Origin: an uncultured Opitutales bacterium
Lineage (GTDB): Bacteria > Verrucomicrobiota > Verrucomicrobiia > Opitutales > Intestinicryptomonadaceae
Reading direction: 5' to 3'
Length of the DNA: 61,883 nt
Assembly: GCA_944390805.1 (NCBI GenBank)
Contig: CALXQW010000020.1
Location: 1 to 61,883 of the forward strand
The translations under genes and the position numbers were made by a program. The notes beneath the pieces were generated by a model. It searched no databases, had not been told where the DNA came from, and saw only the letters and a list, made by a program, of their open reading frames with translations. Numbering within the stretch: position 1 is the first letter of the stretch; each line of letters opens with the position of its first letter. Shown in pieces: positions 24,777 to 34,078 of the stretch.

Positions 24777-26873
24777 ATGCGTAAAATTTTTAAAATATAT
24801 CTATTAATGTCATTCTTTGCTGGGTTATTTGCTGCATGCTCTTTTGCAGCAGAAGGCTCTGATAATCAGAAGAAATTTTTTAAAGACGAAGATTTATTGC
24901 TTACCGGCGTTTATTATTATCCGGAACATTGGGACGAATCTCAGTGGGACAGGGATTTTGCCAATATAAAGAAACTCGGTTTTGAGTTTGTTCATATGGC
25001 AGAGTTTGCCTGGTGCTTTCTTGAACCGGAGGAGGGAAAATACGAATTTGGCTGGTTGGACAAAGCTGTAGATCTTGCAAAAAAACATGACTTGAAAATA
25101 GTTCTGTGTACCTCTACGGCAACTCCTCCTATTTGGCTTGTCCGCAAATACCCGGAGGTTTTGCGCAAAGAATTTGCCGTTCAATACGATCATGGAGCAC
25201 GCCAGCATTGTTCCCATTCTAGCGAAAAGTACATGGAGCTTTCATTGAAGATGGTAAATGCGCTTGCTGAACGTTATGGAAACGATCCTCATGTGATAGG
25301 TTGGCAAATAGACAACGAACCTCAGGCTCATCCAAATGAAATTTCCGAGGAAGCAAAGAAACATTTTCAAGACTACCTTAGAAAAAAATATGGAGATATA
25401 GACAGCCTTAACGAGGCTTGGGGTGCTCGCTTTTGGGGGCAGATGTATGGAGACTTCTCCCAGATTGGTTTTTCACAGCGCAATCCGCATCAATATCTAG
25501 ATATCATGCGTTTTTCCGGAGATGAAACTGCGAAGTTTCTAGATACCCAGGCTGAGGCGATAAAGTCAAAGTCGAAGAACCAATGGGTTACAACCAATTA
25601 TATTCCGCATCTTCCGGCTCCAGCAATAGGAAGGTGCCGCAGTTTGGACTTTGTCTCATATACGCGCTATATGATACCTGTCTATGATGGCTTGGGGAAA
25701 GAGGGCTTCAGAGTGGGAAGTTCTTTTGCGATATCTTACGCAAACGACTTTTTCCGTCCATTATCAGACGGTATTTACGGAGTCATGGAGCTTCAGCCTG
25801 GTCAGGTTAATTGGGGAAAAATAAATCCAATTCCAAAGCCGGGCGCGGTTAGACTATGGCTGTGGTCCGTATGGGCGGGAGGCTCAAAATTTATCTGCAC
25901 ATATCGTTATAGAGAGCCTCTTTACGGGTCTGAATTGTACCACTATGGTGTGGTCGGGCCCGACGGCGTAACGCCAACTCGCGGCGGGACGGAATTTGCA
26001 AAATTCATTTCTGAAAATGCAGAACTCAGAAAGCATTACGACAAGAATTTTTCGGCTAAGAATAAATCTTATATGGACAGGCGAGCAGCTTTATTGTACT
26101 CCGCCCAGAACGACTGGGAATTATCAAAAAATAAGCAGACATATAGATGGAATACAGAGCGCCACTGGCGTGGTTATTACGAGATTCTAAAGAGCTTTGG
26201 CGCGCCTATTGATATGATCTCCGAATCGGCCGACTTTTCCAAATATCCATTTTTGATAGTGCCAGCCTATATTATGATGGACGAGAAACTTGTAGATAAA
26301 CTACGCTCTTACGCCGAAAACGGTGGACATATAATATTTTCCGTTCGTTCAGGCTATATGGATAAATCTGGCAAGCTTTACGAAAAGCCTTTTGGCGGAT
26401 TGCTCTATGGTCTGACTGGTGCAAAGCGCATGGAGGAGTTCGATATGCTTCCGGATCAGAAATTCAGCAAGATAAAAGCCTTTGGCAAAGATTTTGAATG
26501 GGGCGTTTGGGCGGAAATATTTACCCCTTCAGAAGAGGTTGAGGTTTGGGGGCAATATGCCGACGAATTCTACTCGGGCAAGGCCGCCGTATTGCATAAG
26601 AAAATAGGCAAGGGCAGTACAACATACATAGGTGTTCAGTCTAAAGATTTTGCTTTGGAACGGGAGATTTTAAAAAAGATTTATTCCGATGCCGGAATTA
26701 AAACTTTAGATCTGCCAGAAGGTGTCCTTCTTGAATACCGCGATGGATTCGGCATAATTCTAAACTATTCAGACAAACCTTTCGATGCAGCTTCAATAAT
26801 TGGCGCTAGAAAAATTCTTGTAGGATCTAAAAATCCAGATACTGCAGAAGTAGTAGTTTGGCTTGATAGATAG
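24777..26873 (+). CDS. Secreted GH42 beta-galactosidase
   Basis: A signal peptide of about 25 residues precedes the GH42 TIM barrel, starting TGVYYYPEHWDESQWDRD. The acid/base Glu is E181 in WQIDNEPQ and the nucleophile E338 in GVMELQPGQVNW. Beta-trimerisation and C-terminal domains follow. Length 698 aa is normal. GH42 enzymes remove terminal beta-galactose. A ribosome site (GGAAGGGG) sits just before ATG 24777. The gene stands alone between two terminators. Export suggests it acts on galactosides in the periplasm or outside; with the GH110-like and GH95 genes it points to host-glycan use (inference). Confidence 0.9.
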   Translation: MRKIFKIYLLMSFFAGLFAACSFAAEGSDNQKKFFKDEDLLLTGVYYYPEHWDESQWDRDFANIKKLGFEFVHMAEFAWCFLEPEEGKYEFGWLDKAVDLAKKHDLKIVLCTSTATPPIWLVRKYPEVLRKEFAVQYDHGARQHCSHSSEKYMELSLKMVNALAERYGNDPHVIGWQIDNEPQAHPNEISEEAKKHFQDYLRKKYGDIDSLNEAWGARFWGQMYGDFSQIGFSQRNPHQYLDIMRFSGDETAKFLDTQAEAIKSKSKNQWVTTNYIPHLPAPAIGRCRSLDFVSYTRYMIPVYDGLGKEGFRVGSSFAISYANDFFRPLSDGIYGVMELQPGQVNWGKINPIPKPGAVRLWLWSVWAGGSKFICTYRYREPLYGSELYHYGVVGPDGVTPTRGGTEFAKFISENAELRKHYDKNFSAKNKSYMDRRAALLYSAQNDWELSKNKQTYRWNTERHWRGYYEILKSFGAPIDMISESADFSKYPFLIVPAYIMMDEKLVDKLRSYAENGGHIIFSVRSGYMDKSGKLYEKPFGGLLYGLTGAKRMEEFDMLPDQKFSKIKAFGKDFEWGVWAEIFTPSEEVEVWGQYADEFYSGKAAVLHKKIGKGSTTYIGVQSKDFALEREILKKIYSDAGIKTLDLPEGVLLEYRDGFGIILNYSDKPFDAASIIGARKILVGSKNPDTAEVVVWLDR

Positions 26874-26952
26874 AGCTCTTTGCGCAATATTCTCTAAGAG
26901 CTTTCTAAAGATTCAAAAGCACATCTATAATATTTGAAATATTCATTTAGAT

Positions 26953-26989
26953 AAAAGGGACAGTCATAGTTGTAGACTGCCCCTTTTTT
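26953..26989. terminator. Bidirectional terminator between convergent genes
   Basis: AAAAGGGACAGTC pairs with GACTGCCCCTTTT across a 9-nt loop, with one mismatch, and has A/T runs on both flanks. It serves both the GH42 gene (+) and the DUF362 gene (-). Confidence 0.8.
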
Positions 26990-26992
26990 ATA

Positions 26993-27925
26993 TTATATTT
27001 CTTTTAGCTCATATTTTCTTGAGCCTATCCCAAGAGATTCGGCCGCCTCTAAGATATGTACGGCATGCCTGTCTTCCATTCTTTTTATCAATGAGGCTTT
27101 GCCTTTGTCCGGCGAGGCGTAAATTAAATCTACACATGCCTGGTCTAAGGCGACGGGATCTGATGAGGCAAGTATGCCAATATCGGCCATCTCCGGAGGG
27201 TGGGGGTTGCTGTCGCAATCGCAGTCTATGGACAAATTTACCATCACATTTATATAGGCAATCTGCTTGCCAAAAAATTCTACTATGGATTTATCTGCAT
27301 CTGCCATTGCCTCAAGAAACTTATCTTGCTCGCAACTCCAAATCTTTTTTAGATCGCCGGCCCCATGTATATGGGCCTTGCCGTGCGCGGAAGCTATGCC
27401 TATAGACATATTTTTAAGTGCGCCTCCAAAACCTCCCATAATATGGCCTTTGAAGTGGGATAATATCAATATTGAATCGTACCTGGATAGATTCTTGCCT
27501 ACATAGTTTTTCTTTATCTGTCTGCCGTCTTTTATATCCAGGGCAAGCTCGCCTTCGGCATCCATTATATCTACAGGGGCTATTGCCGCAAAACCGTGCT
27601 CGCGCAAAACTTGCATGTGATCTTCTGTCTTAGAACGACGCCCCTCATAGGCCGTGTTGCACTCTACAACAGTTCCTTTCAATAGATCTACAATGGGCTT
27701 TACAAACTCTGCCTGCAGAAAATTGTGCCCTCCTGGTTCTCCGGAATGGAGTTTTACGGCTACTTTGCCTCCAAGTTTAAATCCAGCCAATTTATAAATT
27801 CTAACGAGCTCTTCTGGGGATATTTTTCTCGCAAATAAAACTTCCGGAAGCTTGTCTTTCCTCATATGTGCTTGGACGCCTTTAAAGTCTCCTATTTCCA
27901 TGTCTGTAAATTCCTCTATCTTCAA
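26993..27925 (-). CDS. DUF362-family protein, 310 aa
   Basis: The order KVAVKLHSGEPGGHNFL, VVECNTAYEGRRSKTEDHMQ, SHFKGHIMGGFGGALKNMSIG and SSDPVALDQACVDLI is that of DUF362 proteins. No ferredoxin-type CxxCxxC cluster is present, unlike longer family members. Family function is unsettled; members are often linked to Fe-S proteins or redox folds. Monocistronic between two terminators. Confidence 0.85.
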   Translation of the reverse strand: MKIEEFTDMEIGDFKGVQAHMRKDKLPEVLFARKISPEELVRIYKLAGFKLGGKVAVKLHSGEPGGHNFLQAEFVKPIVDLLKGTVVECNTAYEGRRSKTEDHMQVLREHGFAAIAPVDIMDAEGELALDIKDGRQIKKNYVGKNLSRYDSILILSHFKGHIMGGFGGALKNMSIGIASAHGKAHIHGAGDLKKIWSCEQDKFLEAMADADKSIVEFFGKQIAYINVMVNLSIDCDCDSNPHPPEMADIGILASSDPVALDQACVDLIYASPDKGKASLIKRMEDRHAVHILEAAESLGIGSRKYELKEI

Positions 27926-28024
27926 CTCAATTTATATTACTACCTTTAAAAACCAATATCTTTATTTTATGAACTTTATCTGATATACACAAATACATTT
28001 TTTAACTGTCTATATGTGAATATA

Positions 28025-28066
28025 AAAAAACGAAGAACGCACGGCTAATGTGTGTTCTTCGTCTTT
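28025..28066 (-). terminator. Terminator of the FadL-type gene
   Basis: ACGAAGAACGCAC and GTGTGTTCTTCGT form a 13-bp stem with one G-T pair. Read leftward it is followed by a T-rich run. Confidence 0.8.
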
Positions 28067-28090
28067 ATAAAAAAGTTTAAGATATCTTAA

Positions 28091-29341
28091 TTAGAATTTG
28101 AAACCTACCTGGGCCGACAACACATGGATATGTCCGGCGTAAGATCCCTTTACCGTTCCAAAACTTCCCTCAGATCTATCTATATTTGAGTCTCCTACCA
28201 AGAGTATGTAGGAATAACCAACATCCACGCTGAACTGCCCGAATGTGTATCCTATACCGCAAGACAACCAAACTCTGTCTTCGCATGGTATTCTTGGAGT
28301 TTTATCTTGTGCGCTGTGAACAGGAGACTCGTCGAAAGCACTGCCTATGCGCAATACAAGGTTTTCTATCGGATAATAATGCAGACCCACAGCAACTCTC
28401 GATGTGTCTTTCCAGTTCTCTTTAATGGCAGTAGAGCCTTGTATTCCGTCAACGTAAAGCTCGTCGAAGACAGACCATCTTGTGTATGCATATTCGGCCA
28501 TTATTGCAAATTTCTCCAGAGGTCCGCGCAAGCGCTGGTATATGCCTACAGTGAATGTGTCTGGAGTGCACATGTCGGCCTTGATGTCTCCTCCCTGTAT
28601 GCCGTTGAATTGATATGTTCCTGTGAGAGTGTGCTCCACCTTGCTCCTCCACTGAAAACCAAATCTGCCATCAGGAAGATAATTTATGGTAAATCCAGCG
28701 TTGCCACCTATACCCCAGCTGTCGCCCGTCATGTCGAGAACTCCGGGAATGAGCATTCCGCCCACTTGCGTTACAGAGTATTGAGTAAGAGAGCAGTATG
28801 CGTATTGTGCACTTACTCCGCCGTTTATCGATATCCAATCGTTTATCTTGTAGACTATGCTCGGGTTAAAATCGAGTGTCATAAGATAGCTTCGCAAGGC
28901 TTGCGCTCTGCCAACCCAGTTTGTGCCATATCTCGACTCAAGCCCATAAGGTGCAGTAGAGGACATTGTAAGGTAAATATCCTCTGTAAGTCTATGTACC
29001 CCATATATGTTTGGCACAACAGAGTTAACTGCACAGTCGTTATCTTTTACCGGTCCGCCTATTATGCTTTGAGAGCCTTTATCCTGAAACGACAAAGTTG
29101 GCATTATGAATGACAATGTTGCATCTACTCTGGTCTCTCCCACATCCAAATCTACTGCCGTAGCCGCAGATGGATTCCAAAATGCCGCAGACGCATCTGC
29201 ATTGGCATTAGCTGTCGAACCTGCCATGGCTGTACCCTGGTTTGCGGCTCCCTGTTCTACAATTTGGTATCCGGCGCCGTTTGCGCAAAGACTCATAAAC
29301 CCGGCTGCAAGCGCAGCCGCTATATTTTTCCTTACCGACAT
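28091..29341 (-). CDS. FadL/OmpP1-type outer-membrane transporter
   Basis: After a signal peptide (about 22 aa), GYQIVEQGAANQGTAMAGST and AAFWNPSAATAV match the plug domain of FadL/TodX proteins; FNPSIVYKINDWISINGG and the repeated amphipathic strands fit a 14-strand barrel. It ends in Phe (VGFKF), as outer-membrane barrels do. Family members take up hydrophobic compounds such as long-chain fatty acids. Divergent from a TetR gene, with two operator palindromes in its promoter, so it is probably repressed by that TetR protein (inference). Confidence 0.85.
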   Translation of the reverse strand: MSVRKNIAAALAAGFMSLCANGAGYQIVEQGAANQGTAMAGSTANANADASAAFWNPSAATAVDLDVGETRVDATLSFIMPTLSFQDKGSQSIIGGPVKDNDCAVNSVVPNIYGVHRLTEDIYLTMSSTAPYGLESRYGTNWVGRAQALRSYLMTLDFNPSIVYKINDWISINGGVSAQYAYCSLTQYSVTQVGGMLIPGVLDMTGDSWGIGGNAGFTINYLPDGRFGFQWRSKVEHTLTGTYQFNGIQGGDIKADMCTPDTFTVGIYQRLRGPLEKFAIMAEYAYTRWSVFDELYVDGIQGSTAIKENWKDTSRVAVGLHYYPIENLVLRIGSAFDESPVHSAQDKTPRIPCEDRVWLSCGIGYTFGQFSVDVGYSYILLVGDSNIDRSEGSFGTVKGSYAGHIHVLSAQVGFKF

Positions 29342-29382
29342 TTCTATCTTTCCTTTATAATGAATAAAGCTGCCATTAAAAA

Positions 29383-29423
29383 TGAACGAGCGTTCACTGT
29401 CAACAAAAATGAATCACCGTTCA
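29383..29423. promoter_or_regulatory. Paired operator palindromes between fadL-like gene and tetR gene
   Basis: A perfect palindrome TGAACGAGCGTTCA (29383-29396) and a degenerate copy TGAATCACCGTTCA (29410-29423) are 27 bp apart centre to centre, close to two and a half helical turns. They lie 42-82 bp upstream of the FadL-type start codon and 165 bp from the TetR start. Confidence 0.75.
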
Positions 29424-29587
29424 TTATTTGCGTGTATTTCTTATTTCGGCAGGATAAGTCTGATTCTTCAATTAAGAAGATAATATCTTTTCTTCGATAT
29501 GCCTAATGGATACATTAAAAATATATTTTGCACAGAAATAAATAGACGCTTGATTTAGTTTTTTAGGATAATTTATTGTAATTTCTC

Positions 29588-30178
29588 ATGAAGAAGCTTT
29601 CTGGAGCGTCCAAATCTGAACTGACAAAAGACAAAATACTTCGTACTGCATTTCTGCTCATGTTGGAGCGCGGCTACGACAAAGTTTTGGTGGGCGATAT
29701 TCAGAAGCGCCTTGGAATTTCCAGGGGGCTGCTTTACCGATATTATAAGAGCAAAGACGCCCTGATGTTCGACGCTTGCTGCGAGTTCTTTTACGGCAGA
29801 TATTTTGAAGGCGTAGATTATGATAAAATCTCTCTTGGGGAATTTTTGGAGCATGCTAAATATGCCGTGGGGCGCATGACAAATTTCTACGGCAAAAAAG
29901 TAGACATGCTTAAGTATAACTCGCTTTATTCAGCCCTTATACAGAGCCGGCCAGACTTTAAGAAGGTTGCCCAAAAGGAGTTTAATAAAGCCAGAAAGGT
30001 TATTCATAATGCCATATTGCGCGGCGAGATAAAAAAGCTTCCGGAAAATTTTATAGGGGCAACAATTTTGGCCATATTTGGACGTACAAGTTATATTTCC
30101 GAAATTCCCTCAAACGAGTATGTATGCCGCCGCATGCTTGAAGATGTAAGGCGTTTTTACGATCTCATAAAGGCGTAG
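29588..30178 (+). CDS. TetR-family transcriptional regulator, 196 aa
   Basis: The N-terminal ILRTAFLLMLERGYDKVLVG plus IQKRLGISRGLLYRYYKSKD is the TetR HTH. The ligand domain is not recognised. The gene is divergent from the FadL-type porin, whose promoter carries paired TGAACG-type palindromes, suggesting direct repression relieved by a lipid-like ligand (inference). Confidence 0.85.
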   Translation: MKKLSGASKSELTKDKILRTAFLLMLERGYDKVLVGDIQKRLGISRGLLYRYYKSKDALMFDACCEFFYGRYFEGVDYDKISLGEFLEHAKYAVGRMTNFYGKKVDMLKYNSLYSALIQSRPDFKKVAQKEFNKARKVIHNAILRGEIKKLPENFIGATILAIFGRTSYISEIPSNEYVCRRMLEDVRRFYDLIKA

Positions 30179-30230
30179 CCTTAGAATAATTTTTTTCGAA
30201 AGATTCATATTTTTAGTTTAATTTTTATAT

Positions 30231-31088
30231 ATGAAAACTTTTTATTCTCTGTTTTTTGCGCTTTATGTATTTTCTATTTCTGAGGGATTGGCATATAATT
30301 ATAAGGCGGTAGAAGTTCCTCCGGAAGGGCGTAAATGGACACAGACAAAATGGTCGCTTGGAGAGGCATCGGCTCCTTCAGACAAGATAAAACCTTCAGC
30401 ATCTGACGGTGTTTGTCTTGGTGGGATTATGATTCTTGATACAGATGCCGAAATAAATTCTCTTACTATTCCCGGTAGGGCAAGCTTGCAGGCCGACTCT
30501 CATAAGTTGCGTGTGTCCAACAACCTGAATATGAATTTTTCAAAATCTTCAATACATCTAAAAAATGGGGCATCTCTTGAGGTAGGCGGCATGTTTGAAA
30601 CGCATATGGATTTTAGAAGCACCACGCTCGATGGCATTATTGTTGATCTTGAAGATTCTTCATTTTCTGTGGAATCGGTAATGTCCATATCTCTTGGAGG
30701 TGCAAATGTCTCAAAAGATAGAAACATGGGATTCTCTGCCAATCTGGTTGGTAAATCCAACTTCAGCATGGGCGATTTTGTAGTCGACAGCTATCTGACC
30801 GCTAAAGACTCAAAAATGTTCTTTGCCATCAATTTCTCAAATAAAGGCGACAAATTCCCACTTGCAACACTGGCCGGCGGCAATATGGACGGTGTTAAGG
30901 TCAACTTGCACATAGATGACAAACTGCCAAAAGGCAAATATACTTTCATATCTGCTGCGGCAAAAAAGAGCCAGTTAGATGGTATTTGCCTTTCCATAAA
31001 TGGCCAGCCATATGAGAAATTTGACAAAAAGATAAAAGTTGGAAATAGGAATATCTCCGTAGATAAGCGCAAAAAAGTAAGCTATTAG
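30231..31088 (+). CDS. Secreted beta-rich protein, 285 aa
   Basis: A signal peptide (about 21 aa) precedes a repetitive beta-strand protein (LTIPGRASLQADSHKLRVSN, SIHLKNGASLEVGGMF), the short-strand style of the larger beta-helix protein at 58.7 kb. No catalytic motif. It starts 52 bp after the TetR gene and may share its transcript. Probably cell-surface or periplasmic; function unknown. Confidence 0.65.
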   Translation: MKTFYSLFFALYVFSISEGLAYNYKAVEVPPEGRKWTQTKWSLGEASAPSDKIKPSASDGVCLGGIMILDTDAEINSLTIPGRASLQADSHKLRVSNNLNMNFSKSSIHLKNGASLEVGGMFETHMDFRSTTLDGIIVDLEDSSFSVESVMSISLGGANVSKDRNMGFSANLVGKSNFSMGDFVVDSYLTAKDSKMFFAINFSNKGDKFPLATLAGGNMDGVKVNLHIDDKLPKGKYTFISAAAKKSQLDGICLSINGQPYEKFDKKIKVGNRNISVDKRKKVSY

Positions 31089-31158
31089 AGTTGATTCTCT
31101 CTGTGAATTAATTTTTTCCTTGCAACAAACATGCTTGATATTTTACTTTCCTTTATTG

Positions 31159-31172
31159 CTCAAACGTTTGAG
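31159..31172 (+). promoter_or_regulatory. LacI-type palindrome upstream of the sugar isomerase gene
   Basis: CTCAAACGTTTGAG is a perfect 14-bp palindrome with the central CG typical of LacI/GalR operators, 56 bp before the start codon. No lacI-like gene is visible in the window. Confidence 0.5.
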
Positions 31173-31227
31173 AGGGTAGGAGGAATATAATGTTTCTCCA
31201 AATAATTAATTTCAACAGTTAAATAAT

Positions 31228-32067
31228 ATGAATGCAATAAGATACACAATACTTGCAACGGCAATGTTTGCATTTTTAGCAGCCGGTTGCACATCTGAAT
31301 CAAAACCTGAAAAGCCGCAGCGCAAGATAGCAGTACAGACCTATACTCTTAGAAAGAATACTCTTGAGGAGTCTTTGCCAATGCTGAAGAGCATAGGGGT
31401 TGACGCCTTGGGCTGTTCTGCTGGACAAGAAATAAGCAGGAAATTTCCGAAGGTAAAATTTAATCCATCGATGAATGCCGAACAAAAAGCCTTTGTTAAG
31501 AAGCTTCTTTCCGACAACGGTTTCAAAATTGCCAGCTACGGAGTATATACACCAAAGACCGATGCCGATTCCGACAAGCTTTTTGCCTTCTGCAAAGAGA
31601 TGAATATTCCCGCAATAATTACAGAGGCAAAGCCTGAACGCTTGTCTTACATGAACGAACTTGGCAAGAAGTACAATATACGCGTTTGCATACATAACCA
31701 CGGCAAGGATTCAAAAGCCAATAACTATTACGATCCAAATGTTGTTTGGAATCTTATAAAAGACGGCGAATATCTCTACGCATGTCCCGATAATGGACAC
31801 TGGGCAAGAAGCGGCATACGTCCAATCGACGGATACAAAATTCTGAGAAATAAGATGGACGTTATCCACTTTAAAGACCAGCGCACCTTTGGAAACATCA
31901 AGAATGAAAATGTTCCGCACGGAGAGGGAGCGTTGGAAATAGAAAAGGTTCTGAAGTATCTCGATAGTGTTGGCTACGATGGGTATCTTGTAATAGAAAA
32001 TGAAAACATCGCCGACGATCCTATGCCCGTGCTTAAGAAGAGTGTTGATTTCTTAAGAAGCCATTAG
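31228..32067 (+). CDS. Lipoprotein sugar phosphate isomerase/epimerase-like TIM barrel
   Basis: A lipoprotein signal ends in the lipobox AAGC, then an AP-endonuclease-2/xylose-isomerase-like barrel: KIAVQTYTLR, VCIHNHGKD, CPDNGHWARSG and VIHFKDQR supply the His/Asp/Glu metal ligands, and YLVIENE near the end the last Glu. Length 279 aa is normal. Secreted members are common in Verrucomicrobiota and Planctomycetota and are thought to act on sugars at the surface; the substrate is unknown. A terminator follows. Confidence 0.8.
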   Translation: MNAIRYTILATAMFAFLAAGCTSESKPEKPQRKIAVQTYTLRKNTLEESLPMLKSIGVDALGCSAGQEISRKFPKVKFNPSMNAEQKAFVKKLLSDNGFKIASYGVYTPKTDADSDKLFAFCKEMNIPAIITEAKPERLSYMNELGKKYNIRVCIHNHGKDSKANNYYDPNVVWNLIKDGEYLYACPDNGHWARSGIRPIDGYKILRNKMDVIHFKDQRTFGNIKNENVPHGEGALEIEKVLKYLDSVGYDGYLVIENENIADDPMPVLKKSVDFLRSH

Positions 32068-32108
32068 TTTTTATGTTTCAAATATAAAAGCTAAGGAATT
32101 TTAGCCAA

Positions 32109-32142
32109 TAAAAAATGCGGGGATTTTCCCCCGCATTTTTTT
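32109..32142 (+). terminator. Rho-independent terminator after the isomerase gene
   Basis: AAAAAATGCGGGG pairs with CCCCGCATTTTTTT across a 5-nt loop. Confidence 0.85.
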
Positions 32143-32245
32143 ATCATTTGAGCAATGTGATTTCCTCTGGTCTTAAAATATCTAAAGGAGAAAGCCTGTT
32201 TTTTTAGAACAGATTTATATTTAAGCACTCAAGGAAATATATGTG

Positions 32246-33034
32246 CTATATGTCTTTTTGCCATTCAGGTTTGCGCTCAAATACCCAGTCGTAATAGGAA
32301 GTGTTTACGAGTTTTTCGGAGGCGTCGCGGTCTATAAAAACTTTTGTCCGCGGATGGAACTGAAGCGCGGAAGCCGGCACCATCGACGTTATAGGGCCTT
32401 CTATCATTTTTGCAACGGCCTCTGCCTTGTTCTTCCCAAATGCCAGGAGAACTATTGTTTTTGCGTCCATGATGGTGCCTATTCCCATGGTTATTACGTG
32501 CAATGGAACAAGGCTTTTGTCTCCGCCAAAGAATCTTGCGTTGTCGCAGACTGTCTTTTGAGTGAGCGTCTTGATGCGCGTGCGCGACGCCAAAGACGAT
32601 GTTGGCTCGTTAAAGCCAATGTGTCCGTCTGAGCCTATGCCCAATATCTGAAGATCTATTCCGCCGGCACGCTTAATTTTCTCCTCGTATTCCTTGCAAA
32701 AAGAGGGGATATTTGCGGTCATTCCGTCGGGAATATTTATATTCTCATCGGGAATATTTACATGGGAAAAGAAATTTTCCCTCATAAAGTAATTGTAAGA
32801 CTGTCTGTCTTCAGGCTTTAGGCCTATGTATTCATCAAGATTGAAGGTTTTTACTTTGGAGAAATCCAATCCTTCATTTTTGTGCATGTTTATAAGCCTC
32901 TTATACAGCTCAAGCGGGGTTCCTCCCGTTGCCAATCCAAGCACGCTATCTGGCTTTGAACGCACCGCTTTTGCCACTAAATCCGCCGCTTTTGCGCTGG
33001 CCGACAAACTGTCTTTAGTTATAACTACTTCCAT
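32246..33034 (-). CDS. nagB: Glucosamine-6-phosphate deaminase
   Basis: LGLATGGTPLELYKRLI, TFNLDEYIG, and GIGSDGHIGFNEP are the NagB signatures. Catalytic Asp of LDEY and the Asp-His-Glu of SDGHIGFNE are present. Length 262 aa matches the family. It converts glucosamine-6-P to fructose-6-P and ammonia. Overlaps the end of the upstream PIG-L deacetylase gene by 10 bp, so both are translated together; their reactions could be consecutive if the deacetylase acts on GlcNAc-P-like substrates. Confidence 0.9.
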   Translation of the reverse strand: MEVVITKDSLSASAKAADLVAKAVRSKPDSVLGLATGGTPLELYKRLINMHKNEGLDFSKVKTFNLDEYIGLKPEDRQSYNYFMRENFFSHVNIPDENINIPDGMTANIPSFCKEYEEKIKRAGGIDLQILGIGSDGHIGFNEPTSSLASRTRIKTLTQKTVCDNARFFGGDKSLVPLHVITMGIGTIMDAKTIVLLAFGKNKAEAVAKMIEGPITSMVPASALQFHPRTKVFIDRDASEKLVNTSYYDWVFERKPEWQKDI

Positions 33035-33891
33035 GATTTAACTACGTCTTTCAATGATGCGCCAACGCTTATAAACCTCTCTTCCGGGCGCAGATTCAAA
33101 AGTTTTAAAGTTCCATTTTTTAATGAATATATTTTGTAAATTACGCCAAACTCGTACGACGGCGCCTGAGCGCCTTGTCCACCTACAACTTCCGCTCCGC
33201 GCCTTACATTGTTTGCCATCCAAAACGGCAAAGATAGATGGTACGGATTGCGTTCAACCTCTTTTGTGTGGAATGTGAGCGCCTTTATTATATCTGCCAA
33301 GTCCTGGCTCGAAGCTTCCACAAACAAATTAGGTTTTTTGTTCTCACCCCAAAATTCTGTTAGAACCACTTTTAATTCAATATCTTTAGGCAGTTTCTTA
33401 AGAGCTGCTCTGACGAGGGCTGAAACTCCCTGATGCGTTGCGTTTGCATCATCTGGATTTGGCGCAAATATTAAATTTGGCCTATGCGATACTATCTTTT
33501 TGGCAATTTCATCGGCCATGCAGTTCCACAATTTTGGATCTGTCTTGGCAAGGCTTTTACGCAATCCGGCAAAGCCGTCTTTTCCGCACACTTCAATATT
33601 CCAGCCGAGATATCTGCACGCCGCTGAAAGCTCTTTGAGGCGCTCTTTCCTGCGCGCCTTATTGCTTCCCAATGTTACGGCGATGTCTGTTATGCGCATG
33701 TCTGCCTCTTTCATAAGGCGCATGGGCAGAAGGCCTATTATGCACTCGTCATCGGGGTGGGGGGCGAATATTAAAACTTCTCCTCCCTTTCCGCGTCCCT
33801 TAGCGATCTTTCCGCTTCCTCCCAGAGGCAGTTTCTTTGCGGACTTCACCGTGCGGGATACGTCTTGTACATATTTTAAATACTGGTTCAT
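33025..33891 (-). CDS. PIG-L/LmbE-family N-acetylglucosamine deacetylase
   Basis: The HPDDE zinc motif is at residues 45-49, followed by VTLGSNKARRKERLKEL and DDANATHQGVS with the downstream His. These are the marks of PIG-L/LmbE deacetylases (GlcNAc-PI, MshB, BshB and diacetylchitobiose types). Length 288 aa. Directly precedes nagB in a two-gene operon, so the acetyl group of an amino sugar is the likely target; the exact substrate is not shown by sequence. Confidence 0.85.
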   Translation of the reverse strand: MNQYLKYVQDVSRTVKSAKKLPLGGSGKIAKGRGKGGEVLIFAPHPDDECIIGLLPMRLMKEADMRITDIAVTLGSNKARRKERLKELSAACRYLGWNIEVCGKDGFAGLRKSLAKTDPKLWNCMADEIAKKIVSHRPNLIFAPNPDDANATHQGVSALVRAALKKLPKDIELKVVLTEFWGENKKPNLFVEASSQDLADIIKALTFHTKEVERNPYHLSLPFWMANNVRRGAEVVGGQGAQAPSYEFGVIYKIYSLKNGTLKLLNLRPEERFISVGASLKDVVKSWK

Positions 33892-34078
33892 CTTATATAC
33901 GGGGTTTAGTTTTTTTGTTCAGATGCCGAAAACTTCAAGCTTAATGAAAAATATTTTAACCTGAGAAAATTTTAATGCAACAAATTGCTTTTTTAGTGCA
34001 AATATTTTTGCCCATCTTTGCGCTGGAAATCTGAAGATAGTTTAAAAAAGTTGCAATTTTTACACGCAACGGGAATAA

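Noticed and set aside
28307..29113. 268-codon + strand frame
   Set aside because: Lies wholly antisense to the FadL-type gene; the product has no recognisable features.
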